Below are positions 46,608-58,980 of a stretch of DNA of 64,000 nucleotides, piece after piece. This DNA comes from Nyssa sinensis. Lineage: Eukaryota; Streptophyta; Magnoliopsida; Cornales; Nyssaceae. The stretch covers positions 18,442,450-18,506,449 of the forward strand of contig CM018052.1 of the NCBI GenBank assembly GCA_008638375.1, written 5' to 3'. The notes under the pieces were generated by a model. That model was not told the DNA's origin, did not search any database, and saw only the letters and a program-made list of their open reading frames with translations. The position numbers were made by a program, and so were the translations under genes. The first letter of the stretch is position 1; each line of letters begins with the position of its first letter.

Positions 46608-49600
46608 TGTCACGCCCCGGATTTCCACGAACCCGGGGAGCGACTGAATGAAAGAAAAGGAATAAATAAATGACAATGAATTAAATTTAAATTAAATCTC
46701 CATCATCATTCCTCAAGTTTCTCCTAACAATTTAAGTAAAGATTCGGCATTCAATATAACTCAAATCGTTCCTCAACATAGCTCAAGTATTTCTCTCAAT
46801 TAATGCCCAAATACTTTAAATCATATTTAAAAACGGTTCTCAAAATGTTTTCAAAACCTTTCTCAAAGTGCCCTGTAATGGTCGCCCAAAAAGGGCTCAA
46901 AATACCCTAAGGTATAGTCCAAGAAGTGGTCCAAATAAATGGCCAAACATGGCCTTGATTTATGCCTAAAAGGTGTCCCATAAATTGCCCCAACTTGGCT
47001 TGGTATAATGGCCTAAAATGGTCTAAAATGAACTCAAAAGTTTGGGTCAAAATTATGGTTTAATGGCCTCAAAATGCCCTTGGAAGATAGGTTACAACAT
47101 GGCCAAAACAATGGCTACCCATGGATTGGACAGCAGGTGGCAGCATGCAAGGCAGCAGTGGGCGCGCGCATGGGCAGCAGCAGGCGCGCAGGGGGGCAGG
47201 CCACGCGCGTGCAGGGCACACGGGCACAGGTGCGCGGCAAGGCGTGGGGCGCGCGCAAGGCGCGGCGCGCGCGCGTGTTGGGGCGCGCAACAGGCTGCGG
47301 CTACTGGGCTGTTTTCTGGTTGTTTTACTGTTCCAACAGAGAGCTGATTTTCTGATTTTTGAAAATTTACTATTCATGGCTGCAACCTACTCTTCCCATT
47401 TTTGAATTTTTTTCAAGTCTTTTAAACCCTCTTTTCTTCCCACTTTTAGCCCAAATTCCCTAGCTTCTAAGCCCCCATTTTACGCATTTTTTTCCACTCC
47501 TTTTAAAAAGTCATTTACACACCTATTTCTCACTTTGATTCTACCAAAAATTCGACATAGTCTCCCTTGTTTTTTCCAAGTATTTTCATCACCTAATAAT
47601 CACAACATATATGGATATAATTGCATCAAAATCCATCAACTCTTAAACATGCATCCACTATTTTCTAACACTTCCATTTAATGCATATTTAACTCCCGAA
47701 TATCAAGTAACCTCTAGTATACATTTAAATCAAACATCATACATTCATTGAGTTCCAACTCATACATTTTTTTAAAATGGCCCAAGGCCTAAGGTTTAAA
47801 ATTTACATAAGTTTAAATATAAAATACAACAAAGTGGGCTTATGCCCATACATTCAAAACATGCCCCCAAAGGTCAAATCTTCTTCAAAATCCATTTCCT
47901 TCCTTTTTCTTCAGCACTCAAAGAAGTCTCAAGCAGCTGGTGCCTCATCTGAAATGTATTGCCCACGAATGGGTCAGCTCAACTGCTGGTATGATAACTC
48001 ACTAATACTAGCAACAAATTTAGGACGTGACGTGTGCAAGTGTACAATTTCAAGATATAATTTCCCTTCCCGTTGTTTAATGCAATGCAACATGCTATGC
48101 ATGACTCACACATGCAAACTCTATGCCATATCCATGTCAACTCTATGCCATGTCATGCCACACCCATGTCTCGGTTTTACGGATCGCATCCGATGGTCCA
48201 TCGAGTACCACACCTGTTTCACGGGCCGCTCCCCGTCGGGTCAATCAAGCACCGATACATGTCTCGCTTCATGGTCCGGACCCTGTTGGCATGCGAGTAC
48301 CAAATGGCCAATTTTGGGTTTTTCACCACAGGATCTACACCCTCATAATGCATAGCACTTCGTGCTCAACTCACACCATGTGTCCAAAGAATTTCACCAT
48401 GCCAACATGCCATGATTTCATCATGCAAATTCAATGTGACAAATAATCAAACACATGGTGTACATTTTCAAGTCATGCCTTTAAACCCCATATGATTCAT
48501 AACTTTAAATTTCCACACCATGCTTCACATAACATAGATCATAACCACACAACTTAACATATTTTTCAAGCCACAATGTCACCATTTCACCAACCACAAT
48601 GAATTTCACAAAGTCACTAACATTCCATGCAAGACTAATACATTACACAACCAATTCCCCTCCAAGATGTCAAGTAAATATCACATAAATACATACCAAA
48701 TATAGCAATCAAATACAAAGACAAGATAAGTTATCTTCATAGCAACAAAACATCAAATAAACCAAAGAATACATAAAGCCCCAAATTTCCAACTCTAGGT
48801 ATTTCAATTCAACACCACCTAGGTGGATTCCTAGCATTAATTAAACATCTATACAGCTCAATCAACATGTAGCAAAGCAAGAAAAACTAAATCTATTCCT
48901 AGCTTAGCAAGAAACCATACCTAAAATCAGTTTTTCACAAACTGTAGAAGCTGTATTTTCTGGATAGCCAAACTATTTGGTGAGGATATATTAGTCGTGG
49001 AGACGAACAACTTTCCAGAAGAAAGTTTGGCCAAAATCCCACTCAAAATATGTGTTTCGGCAGCTTGAATTCTTGAATTTCTAGGGCTTTTCTCACTCTC
49101 TCTCTATAAGAACGTGAATTCTGTAATTGCAGACCCAATTTATGATAAAAATGGTCTAAGGGGGCTGTATTTATAGTGGTGGACAAAGGGGCTAAGGGAA
49201 AATGACCATTTTGCCCTTAATGAGCCCGAAACCTCATTACTCTATAACCCATTCCTAAACGCTTCAATTCAAAATTTTGTTTTAACCAATGTTCATAAAT
49301 TTATTTTAAATGAAAACTATTAGAAGAAAATATTTTCATTTGAGGTCGTTTTAGGCCCGTTCCACCAGGGCCACCCCAACGCCCTTTTTGTCCAATTTTG
49401 AAACGGTTTCCGTTTTAGCTAAAATTTGAACAGTATCTACCTCACAATATTCTAAGCATATTTCTATTCTATGACACACTCCAAATATGCCTTTAAACAT
49501 GTCAAATGGTGAACTGACGCATTTAGATGCTTTACCGGCAAAACCGGGCTTGACCGACAAAACCGTGTATGCCAAATATCCTACCGGAAAAACGAAAATT

Positions 49601-49628
49601 TTTCTCGCATTTTTTTCAGATCTCTACA
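46608..49628 (-). mobile_element. 5' LTR of minus-strand Gypsy 35990-49628
   Basis: This 3021-bp LTR is about 98% identical to 35990-39009 by eye count. The TATA box for the element's transcript is at 49168-49175 (minus). The GC-rich island is at 47153-47293. It is followed by the TSD TAAGT (49629-49633). Confidence 0.96.
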
Positions 49629-49633
49629 TAAGT

Positions 49634-51632
49634 CCTATCATCTGAGAGACCCCCGATAATAGGTATATCATGTGAAACATGATTTGGCTAAAAGACCCTT
49701 GGGGAGGTAAATCATGTATAACATGATCCGGCTAAGAGACCCCTGGCGAGGTGTAATAATGTACAAGAAGTCATATGAGTTGACATTCAAAACAGGTATT
49801 GCAAAACTTTTAACCTAAAGCTATCCAGGTTTTTTGAACATTTATGATGCAATAAAAAGCAAAGTAATGTTCAAATCATAGTTCTTGTGTCATTATTAAA
49901 ACATGTGTGCACTTGACTAATAAAGAAGTTTACAAAAATGCACTTCAACTGAAATAGCATCAGTTCAAGGTACATGGTTACTCGTCTGTGGTCCAGAGTC
50001 CACAGTAACAATATTACAGTCTTGCTTTACCTTTCATCTTATCTCCATTTCTTTGTTGGTGATCCTAAGTCATTTATTAACATAGTGATGCTCATTAGCA
50101 CTCATTATGGCTGAAAGTACCTCTTTACTTAATGCTAGTTAATTTTTGAACTTCGTCTTACTCTTTATGATTCCCTAAAGTTCTCTAATTAGGGTTCGTA
50201 ATGCTTCTTAGTTTATCATATAGCTTACTTTAGCCCTTAAGGGAATTTGGTTCATTTTACACTTTTCTTGTCTGATATTGTTCAACACTTCATTTGCCTA
50301 AATAGACTTCATCTTTAAAAACAAAGGGTCATATTACCTTATGGTAGGTCCCTCTTTAACTTCCTAATTCCATCTGACTGGCAAATTAAGCCTTAATGGT
50401 AATTTTACCATTCTTATCCCATGTTTTAGGTACCCAATTTTCTTAAACGGATATTATTTTTGGATTTGGAGTCTCTTAGAAACAGTAATATGGGTTCCTC
50501 TTTGCTTGCTATAATCTTCAGGTAGCTTAATTAAGTCTTAGGGACTTGTTCATCATTTTTCAGTTTTCTTTAGTGTTTTACTTTTCCCAAACTAACATCA
50601 TTGTTGGGTTTGGAGAGTCATTGTTTGTTAGGTATGCCTCTTTCTACATTTCTCCAGTCAGTCTAGTAACCAGTATATCATTAAGAATAGTTTAGGAATT
50701 ACCCATTTCTACGTATTTGTTTTTTAGGTACCTTACTTGACGAAATAGACCCACCATTAGGTCCAGAGAGTCTAACAATGTTAGGTATGCCCCTTTCTAC
50801 ATTTTTACAGTCAGTCTAGTAGGCAGTATATCATTAAGAGCAGTTTGGAAATTACCCATTTCTATGTATTTGTATTTTAGGTACCTCGCTTGATGAAATG
50901 GATCCTACTATTGAGTCTAGAACATCAAAAAACATTAGGTTAGGTACCTTCACGATCCTTAAAATTCATTTGGTAGCTTAATTAACTCATTAGGACTTAA
51001 TTAAAATTAGTCCATTTTATCCGTTAATATATTTCGAGGTCCAATTTGCCAAATCAGATTCTACCATTAGGTCCAAAATGCCCAAATATGTTGGAAATGC
51101 CTCTTCTTGCATTTCAATCGCCATTCGTTACATCGCATTTAGGCCAAGGGCTAAAATGGTAATTTTACCAAATTATTAAAAGGCATGAAATTAATTATTA
51201 ATTAATTTTCTAGATCCTTGTATAATTTTCATAAAATCTGGGGCCAAAATATAAATAAAGAAAATTCTAGTTTATTATTTTTTGGCCCAAGTGCACTAGT
51301 TCAATGGTTACTATTGAAAAGGAAACCAACAGGTCTGACCTTTTTTATAAGTGAACTGTGTCAAAAACCTCCAGAACTAACTGGTCCCCAGCAATCCGCC
51401 ACATCAGCATTTAAAAATGCTTAAAACGATGTCGTATCGTTGAATATCATAACCCAATTTTACGCAAATCAACATGAACCCGCTTCAAACCCAACCTATA
51501 TGTTTAAAACTATTCATCGTCATTCCGACATTAGGGTTAACTATTCACAGTAAACCCTAATATTTTCATACCCTTATTTGTGTGGTTTCAAATCTCCGCT
51601 TAAGTTATTTCTAATCCAAATCGAATCCTATG
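49634..51632 (-). mobile_element. Repeat-rich LTR-like sequence
   Basis: No coding motif was found. Two internal structures stand out. 49650-49755 has about 2.6 units of 44-46 bp, each with a short palindrome such as ATCATGTATAACATGAT. 50630-50938 is a tandem duplication of about 152 bp (GGTATGCC(T/C)CTTTCTACATT... to GAGTCT(A/)ACA-type ends). The motif GACCCACCATTAGGTCCAGA and its variants (about 50748, 50902, 51060) matches, in minus orientation, the repeated module of the Gypsy LTRs. A weak tRNA-like stretch lies at 51280-51330. Confidence 0.45.
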
Positions 51633-52584
51633 TGTCACATCCCGAACCCCACCCTACACGGATGTCGAGGACGTGATGCCAGTCAGTCGCCACGCGACCA
51701 ACCGAAGGCAATTTCTGAACTTTCCAGTGAATTGCACTCCGACTGTAGGGTCAGATGCAGCGGAATTTAAAACTTTTTTTTTTTTTGTCCAGGGAATGCA
51801 ACTCATGTATCCACCGTAGGATATGTATCACACAGAGCAAGTCTAAAATCCAACAGCTAACAATTCTAACCTCAGAGCATATCTATATTCGACATATAAC
51901 AACAGAGCAGAACTATAATCTCTAGAGTACCGTTTAAATCCATGAGCCATGTCTATATCTAGTACATATCAGTCAAGTCAGTCGTATTACATCACTCACC
52001 TGTTTAAACAGATTCAATCCTCAGTAATCCAGTCTCCACAGATCAGTGCCATCAGATCCAACGAATATCATTCCTGAAAAATGTTAGGGAATGGGGTGAG
52101 CTTCGAAAAGCCCAATGAGTAACACAGGTTCCCTGTCAAGGGTTTCAAAATCATTTCTTGTTTACAAAGCACAAGGGTAGTTCAGTTATTTCTGGAACAG
52201 CAGTTTTATAAATCTACTTTAAATGCAGTTTTAGTAGAATACAGCAGGACTGAACTAAACGAAACAGCAAATCAGAACAGACAGAACAGTGCATGATGCC
52301 AATATCAATGAGAGTATAGGCAATTAATTCAAATATCAGAACAGATCAGTACTGGGCGGAACATAACAGAGCATAACAATAGTATATCAGTTAGGCGCGT
52401 AATCAAGCCTACTTATGCCAGACCGCTCATAATCAGAATGGTACCCAGAGTCAGACACATCATAGCAGAACAAAATCAGATAGACCATAATATGGAACAA
52501 GACAGACCGAAAAAAATAATAGTAGGACGGGACAAAATCATGCCGCGTACAATACAGTATAAAAGTTTGCATTTAAAAACATGC

Positions 52585-53915
52585 ATTCGGACAGTTTAAC
52601 TTTTAAAACCGTACAGTGCATCAAAATACAGTATCTATGCAGTAACTTATAAACCAAGTCAAGAATTCGGACAGATCATAACGGAACTGGACCATATATC
52701 AATCAAGACAGACATATGATTAACGGACGGTACATAACGGGATCAGACGGGACAAAACACTAGTTCAAGTCACAGGCATAATCAAGGACAGAGGCATAAC
52801 AGGACGGATCATAACGGGACGAAACAGAGCAATACACCAATCAGAACAAGACATATCGGAACTGAACATGGCGGATCAAGACGGTACAATATCAATCAGG
52901 TCAAGTCATATCGGAACTGAACATGACGGAACAAAACGAAACAATACATCAATCAGGACAAGTCATATCGGAACTGAACATGACGAAACAAAACGAAACA
53001 ATATCAATCAGGACAAGTCATATCGGAACTGAACATGACGGAACAAAATGAAACAATATCAATCAGGACAAGTCATATCGGAACTGAACATGACGGAACA
53101 AAACGAAACAATATCAATCAGGACAAGTCATATCGGAACTGAACATGACGGAAACAAACGAAACAATATCAATCAGGACAAGTCATATCGAAACTGAACA
53201 TGACGGAACAAAATGAAACAATATCAATCAGGACAAGTCATATCGGAACTGAACATGACGGAACAAAATGAAACAATATCAATCAGGACAAGTCATATCG
53301 GAACTGAACATGACGGAACAAAATGAAACAATATCAATCAGGACAAGTCATATCGGAACTGAACATGACGGAACAAAATGAAACAATATCAATCAGGACA
53401 AGTCATATCGGAACTGAACATGACGGAACAAAATGAAACAATATCAATCAGGACAAGTCATATCGGAACTGAACGTGACGGAAACAAACGAAACAATACA
53501 TCTATCAGAACAAGACATATCGGAACTGAACAGGACGGAACAAACTGGTACAATATCAATCAGGACAAGGCATATGCTACTTTAAATATGTGCTTTTTCT
53601 TTTAAACAGTATAACGTTCAAAACAGTATAGTGCTTCAAAGTACAGTATCTAGACAGAACTTATACACCAATTCAGGAGTCAGGTTTACTCGCAAGACGC
53701 AACAGTACAGAATAAAACCAGGACTGACCATACAACAGAACAAGACAGACCCAAACTGAACAGGAGAGCAGGACAGTACAAAATCATGTTACGTGTAATG
53801 CAGTATAAAAAAAAGTATGCATTCAGACAGTACAGTATACAAAACAGTACAGTAAATCAAAATACAGTAACTAGACGGTGTACATATACACCAAGTCAGA
53901 AGTTCCAGGTTACTC
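52585..53915. repeat. Dispersed 90-110 bp block, three copies around the array
   Basis: A block with CAGT(G/A)CATCAAAATACAGTATCTA-like text, followed by ACTTATAAACCAAGTCA or variants, appears at about 52590-52680, 53600-53680 and 53815-53910, on either side of the 55-bp array. This points to segmental duplication within the LTR together with the array. Confidence 0.7.
52845..53575 (+). repeat. 55-bp tandem array, about 13 copies
   Basis: The unit contains TCAGGACAAGTCATATCGGA and then ACTGAACATGACGGAACAAA. The spacing is 55 bp over the central copies (for example GGACAAGTCA at 53176, 53231 and 53286). Central copies are nearly identical while edge copies are diverged, as expected if unequal exchange homogenises the middle. 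More decayed related text extends left to about 52400. A frame that happens to run through the array (53378-53605) is an artefact of the period. Confidence 0.95.
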
Positions 53916-54209
53916 ACAAACTGTTACGGTTATCTCCTTGCGCAACCAATCTGATAACCTCCGGATACGTCAGGCATCTCCATGTATATCCTGAACAATA
54001 ATCATCAATCATATACAGATCAGAACTCATCCATTCAGGTCTCATTTGTCATCTTAGGTATCTATCGGTTTACCTAAGATAGCCTAGTAGCCTATCGTCC
54101 TCTCATCGGGTTTCATCCGGGCTATTTTACTCTTAAATTAGGCTTAGCAGTCATCAGAGTTATAACCCAAGTCATTTAGACTTCAATCGTTATCAGTCAG
54201 TTACTTCTT

Positions 54210-55330
54210 CAGCCTTAGGGGCAAAATGGTCATTTTATCATTCTTGTCCCGGACCCTGTCGTGGTCTTCGGAATAGTCTTTATATCTTAAGTACAAAGTT
54301 CTACGTCTTTTAGACTCCAATCGGCATCAGTTAGGTTCTTATTTTAACCATAGGGGCAAAATGGTAATTTTGCCATTCTTATCCCGGACCCAGTCGTGGT
54401 TCTTAGAATATCCCATATATCGTATACATGAAGTTCTAAGTCTTTTAGACTTGAATCGCTATCAGTTAAGGGCTTACTTAGCCTTAGGGGCAAAATAGTA
54501 ATTTGTCATTCTTACCCCGGACCCTGTCGTGGTCCTCAGAATGTCCCATATATCTCATATGTAAATTCTTAAGTCCTTTGGGCTTCGTTTGGTATCTGCT
54601 TTTGATCATCGGGACACATCGGTCATTTCTCGTTTTACGCATTACTGTCCCGGAGTCTTATTTAGCCCTTCAGTGTTCATAATTATTCCTATGATAATTT
54701 ATCAGATCAGTTTGACCTTTATTTGACCTCTACTTTGCACTTACTGTGCTCAGGGGTATTTTGGTCATTTTACGTTTTGTAAGATTCTGACTCCGAATCA
54801 TTATTTAATCATGTTTACAGTCTCACCAGTATCTGGGCTTCTATCGCTATCAATTTCGTCCCAATCGGACTTCATTTAGGCTTCGTACAGTATCAGGGGT
54901 AATTTGGTAATTTCACGTGTCATATTTTTCGGCACGTCAGTTCATAAAATGGACCTCACCATTGGGTCCAGAGTGTTCGACATAATTAAGTTGGACTATC
55001 TGTTATATTCAATTGACCCTGGGAAGCATCAGGGGCAGTATGGTCATTTACACTTTATGTGTCTGTATTTTTCGGGACTTCAGTTCGTTAAACGGACCTC
55101 ACCGTTGAGTTCAGAACGCCCGACATAGTCAAAATAGACTGTCTTTTATTTTTATTTGGGTCTGGTGCCATCAGGGGCAGTACAGTAATTTATCACTTAC
55201 AGGTCTGTATTTTTCGGTACTGTATTTCCAAAATCGGACTGTACCATTGAGTCCGGAATGTTTGAAATAGTGAAAATACACTATTTATTTAATTTATTTG
55301 GACTCCGTTTGACATATTAAATGTCCAGGG
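54210..55330. repeat. Tandem module array, about 135 bp period
   Basis: Three clear units start at about 54213, 54348 and 54482. Each has TTAGGGGCAAAATGGTCATT or a variant, then CCCGGACCCTGTCGTGGT. More diverged units follow to 55330, with ACGGACCTCACCGTTGAG-type cores at about 54953, 55093 and 55233. The same core occurs about three times in each Gypsy LTR of the window. Confidence 0.8.
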
Positions 55331-56920
55331 GTAAAATCGTAATTTTACCTAATTAATAAAATAATAAAATAATTATTTTATTATTTAATTAATTTGTCAG
55401 GGGCTTAATTGAACAGTTTCTCAGAAATTTGGGCCACTGTATAATTCTTTAAACAGTTGGGGACAAATCCGTAATTTTAGAAAGTATTTGGGGTTCAAAA
55501 TATAATTTCATAATTTAGGGGTTCAACCCAAGGGTTCAAGGGTTCACCAAGTGAACCGGTCCAAATCACTGTGAACCAAACGGTTGGTGACCCTCAGAAA
55601 ATTGGGATAACATATCCCCCTTATTCGTGTTCCGGATTTGTCTGGTTTTAAATTTTAATTTGTTATCACCGTACCCAAACAGGCCGGATTTGATTTTAAA
55701 CAAATCAATCTACACCCAAAACGGCGCAGTTTTATTATTTCGGTGGCAGCCTCACAGGCCGACGCGTGTCCGAGTCGACTCAGCCAACTCGGTACGACTC
55801 GCGAGTTGACTCCGTCTTCTTCATCTTCTCCCCCGTTTTTGCCCTAATTTCAGTTTTCACAATTTCTCAATTTCGTGACATTTTGGCCACGATTTCCCAC
55901 TGCTTCTGGCTCCAATCGATTCCTGGTTGTCATGCCAACATTTTGGCATCAGTTTCATGGATCGAATCCACGCATGGAGCTCGGTCCACTCCATTATTGT
56001 GCAGACCTGCAAGTCGACCATATAGCTTCATTTCTGGTCCAAACCTCACGGGATTTCTCGCGTTGTGACCTACAGGTCATGGGGTTTCAGTCCCTACACC
56101 TAAATCCCGTTTTAATCTAGGTTTTCATAAGTTTGGGTTTTAACCCGAATCGATCATTTGTGATTTGGTGGTCGATTCCTATGTTTTATGGTCGCGCAGG
56201 TCAGTTTTTTGAGATGCTGGTAGTACGTAGTTCAAGTTCAAAGCAATCAAAACGAGTTTTGTGAACATCGTTTCAGACCTGCTTCAAGCAAGGTCATCCA
56301 TGGTGGTTTACACAATTTCTGTGATTTGGGGCAGTTTGATTGGTCCAAGATGTTCACAATCAACCCAGATTTCATGGCATCTATGTCGTGCATCTAATGG
56401 CAGTTCTAAAATACACAAAACTAAACAAAATTGTAAATCAGAAAGTAGGTGTTTTTCTCTCGGTTTGTTACCTCTGTACAGTGGTTCCCTCGCTGGTTTG
56501 TGTTCAAGCAAAACCCTCAACAAGTTGGCTTTGATCCCTCCGTGCACTCCCGGTCCTTAGCTCCCTTCTATTGCTCCTTCAATGGCCAACTCCACCTTCA
56601 AGCATACACACAATGGACTTCACCTTCTCTCTAAGCCTCTCTTTCAAATATCAGTATATAGAATTATTTTGGGTCTGATTTCCCTCCCAAGGTGTGCATA
56701 ATTCCTATACCCAATATATATCAAGGGTATTTTATTTAATCAATTTGGTTGCATGTGAGCTGATTGGGAGAGTGGTGCTCAAGTATGCTAAGAGTAGGGT
56801 GATGGTGGGGCTAGGGTTCATAGGGGTGATGTGTTGCATGCTTGGCCATTGGCTAATTTGGGAGGCAACTTGGGGCGATGCAGTGTTATATACAAATCTT
56901 GGTGTATATACACACAAAGT

Positions 56921-57000
56921 GGTCTGCAGCCTAGTTGGTAAGTTTTTTGAGAAAATCTCTTTCCACCAGAGGTCAAGGGTTCAATTCCCCTTGACCACCA
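56921..57000 (+). other. tRNA-like module antisense in LTR
   Basis: It reads CAGCCTAGTTGGTAAG (A-box-like), then GGTCAAGGGTTCAATTCCCC (B-box GGTTCAATTCC) and CTTGACCACCA. Antisense to its LTR, it is the counterpart of 43261-43336. The terminal ACCACCA lies where a tRNA end would be, but the acceptor stem does not close by eye. Confidence 0.6.
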
Positions 57001-57420
57001 ATTTGGCCATTTTTCACCATTTTGGGCTAATGCCCTGTTTGGCTGCGCATTAATTCGATTTCAATGTTTCCTTCATAACTTTCATTCCGTAACTCCTTTT
57101 TCGATGCGGTTTCTTCCGAGAGTTCCGTATTTCAGTATTCTTCAGTGTCAGAGGTTCCGTGTCATTTATTAATCATTCAAAATTTCCCGGGTTAGCTAAT
57201 TCGGGTTCTGTTGGTGTTAAAACGGCATTATTTTATCGATTTAACCAGCAATTTGGGTTCGGGTATTATACCCTCTTTCTCGAGACATATTTAATTATTT
57301 CATCGGCCTATCATGACCGCCGGGATTATGATTAATTCCCTTTACTATTCTGTAAGCCGGTATTAATTAATAATTAGATAATTAATCATTAATTATACAG
57401 GGTTGGGGTGTTACACTATG

Positions 57421-58500
57421 CATATAACCTACATTGCAATCGATTCTTTTCTAGGAACATACCCCATTTGTAGCATCATATTCACAATTGCTTCCTTATA
57501 TATGTCATTCTTGGGCGCTTGCTCCATCTCAAGGCTTCCAACATGGTTGAAGTTGGTTAAGGGTAGGTCGTCACAACCGTGTTGAATTCCTAATATGGGA
57601 AGAGCATCATTAGCAGGATCAACATCCCTATAAATAGTGACTACCCCTAACTAACAAGTGAACTTAAATTTCTAATGTAAAAAGTATGCCACAGCCTTTA
57701 TCTCATGCAACCATGGTCGCCCTAGCAATAAGTTGAAAGATACTACGACATATAATACTTGAAAATAAGTGGTGTTTTCTACTGGGCCGAGGTTCATGCT
57801 GAGTGCCATAACACCTACTTCTTCTTTCATCGTATTTTCATAAGCCCAAACTACTTGGCCAGATGGAGTCAAGTCAGTTACTTTGAAGTCAAGGCATTTT
57901 GGCGTCATGAGAGGACACACATTAAGAGTTGTACTGTTGTCAATAAGCATCAAAGGTATTCTTTTCTAGAGGGCATCAACGATAATATGGAAAGCCTTGG
58001 TATGGTCAGCCTTGCCTTTTGGCACATCATGATATGTGAAGGTGATAACATTGTTAAACTAAACCCCTATAATAATTTGAGTAGCTACTCAAGGTAGTAA
58101 TGGTAGGAACATATGCCTCATTGAGGTGTTTCAAAATAACCTACTTGTGTGGGAAGGATGATGTTAATAATCCCCAAATTAAAATGTTAGGCTAAGTCAT
58201 TTTTAGTTGTTTGAGGAGCTCGTCCTCAATAAGAACCTGAGGTGGAATCCTTATCGACTCTTTGGGTTTCTACAATTCTATTACTGGATCATCGGTTTGT
58301 AGACGAGTGGGTTTGAACGGTCTTTTCCCGTAAATGACATGTACTATATTGGTTGAACTAACCTAGTTGTTATTTCCCATCAGCTCATCCCAACTGGTCA
58401 GGCTGCACCTAGGACAGTTGTAGAATTGTTGATGAGGCCACTTGGCTCAGAACTTTCGAGGCTCAACATGTTGATGTTGAGCCATGTGTTATAGGTCGAT
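57421..58500 (-). pseudogene. Tat/Ogre-like Gypsy gag-protease remnant
   Basis: The open stretch 57672-57953 (minus) reads MMLIDNSTTLNVCPLMTPKC and later SFNLLLGRPWLHEIKAV. This is the retropepsin of the Tat/Ogre clade; the D-N-G-S active-site motif seen in the clade has become D-N-S-T. Upstream on the minus strand (57960-58250) come HLNEAYVPTITTLSS and LLKQLKMT-stop-PNILIWGLL, the segment before protease in the same clade. Several stops are present. Confidence 0.78.
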
Positions 58501-58980
58501 AAGGGATTGATGGTGACATTGGGCTTAGTTAGTAGGGTCCCAATGACTCCTTCATCAATTAGATCTTGGATTCATGCCTTAGAGCTCGGCATTGGTTACC
58601 ATTGTGTCCATCTCCTCAATTTTAGGAGCAGTGCTGATTTGGGTCGTATCCTTTTGGCAAAGGATTTGGGATGGGTCTTGGTTCCAAGGGTTGTGGGAGC
58701 CCCTTCTCATGGAGGTTTTTGTACACCTTTCCCATGCGGTCTGAGAATTTCCTTTGGGGACATTTTCATGACATATTCAATGAATTTGGCCATTGATTGT
58801 AGTGATCATGTGGGTCGGACCACTTGGTTTTGCATTTGGAAATGTTCTTTGAGGTTTGGAGTCATACGTCTTGAGAGTCCCGTAGTTGATTGCATCCTTA
58901 ACTTGGGGCAAGGCTTTAAATATTTCAATATACTAGGTAAAGAGGGATTCATGGTAAACTAAGAGCAAATTAAGTCTAGG
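58501..58980 (-). pseudogene. Tat/Ogre-like gag C-terminal remnant
   Basis: The minus-strand translation is broken by stops, and no zinc knuckle is clear. The position, upstream of the protease remnant, and the phrase TINGQIH-stop-ICHENVPK suggest gag. The 151-codon + strand frame (58507-58962) is the opposite-strand shadow. Confidence 0.4.

Larger units (their letters stand above)
51633..57415 (-). mobile_element. Very long LTR unit (5783 bp) with satellite arrays
   Basis: It runs from TGTCACATCCCGAACCCC to GGTTGGGGTGTTACA, flanked by CTATG at 51628-51632 and 57416-57420. Read on the minus strand it starts TGTAACACCCCAACC, like the unit at 42941, and the first 400 bp are alignable (for example GAGTTACGGA and the tRNA-like block). 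There is no PBS, PPT or protein domain. Extra length relative to 42941-46310 comes mainly from the 55-bp array (52845-53575), flanking duplicated blocks, and the array of about 135 bp period (54210-55330). Several short frames at 55627-57053 show no recognisable motif. Confidence 0.88.

Noticed and set aside
52845..53575. CRISPR-like array
   Set aside because: The 55-bp units are contiguous without unique spacers, and the context is a plant retrotransposon.
53378..53605. 75-codon frame with repeated IRTSHIGTE-like units
   Set aside because: It is a reading through the 55-bp tandem array. 55 is not a multiple of 3, so the peptide changes frame with each copy and is not a repeat protein.
58507..58962. 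151-codon + strand frame
   Set aside because: It is the opposite strand of a minus-strand gag-like remnant and has no recognisable content of its own.
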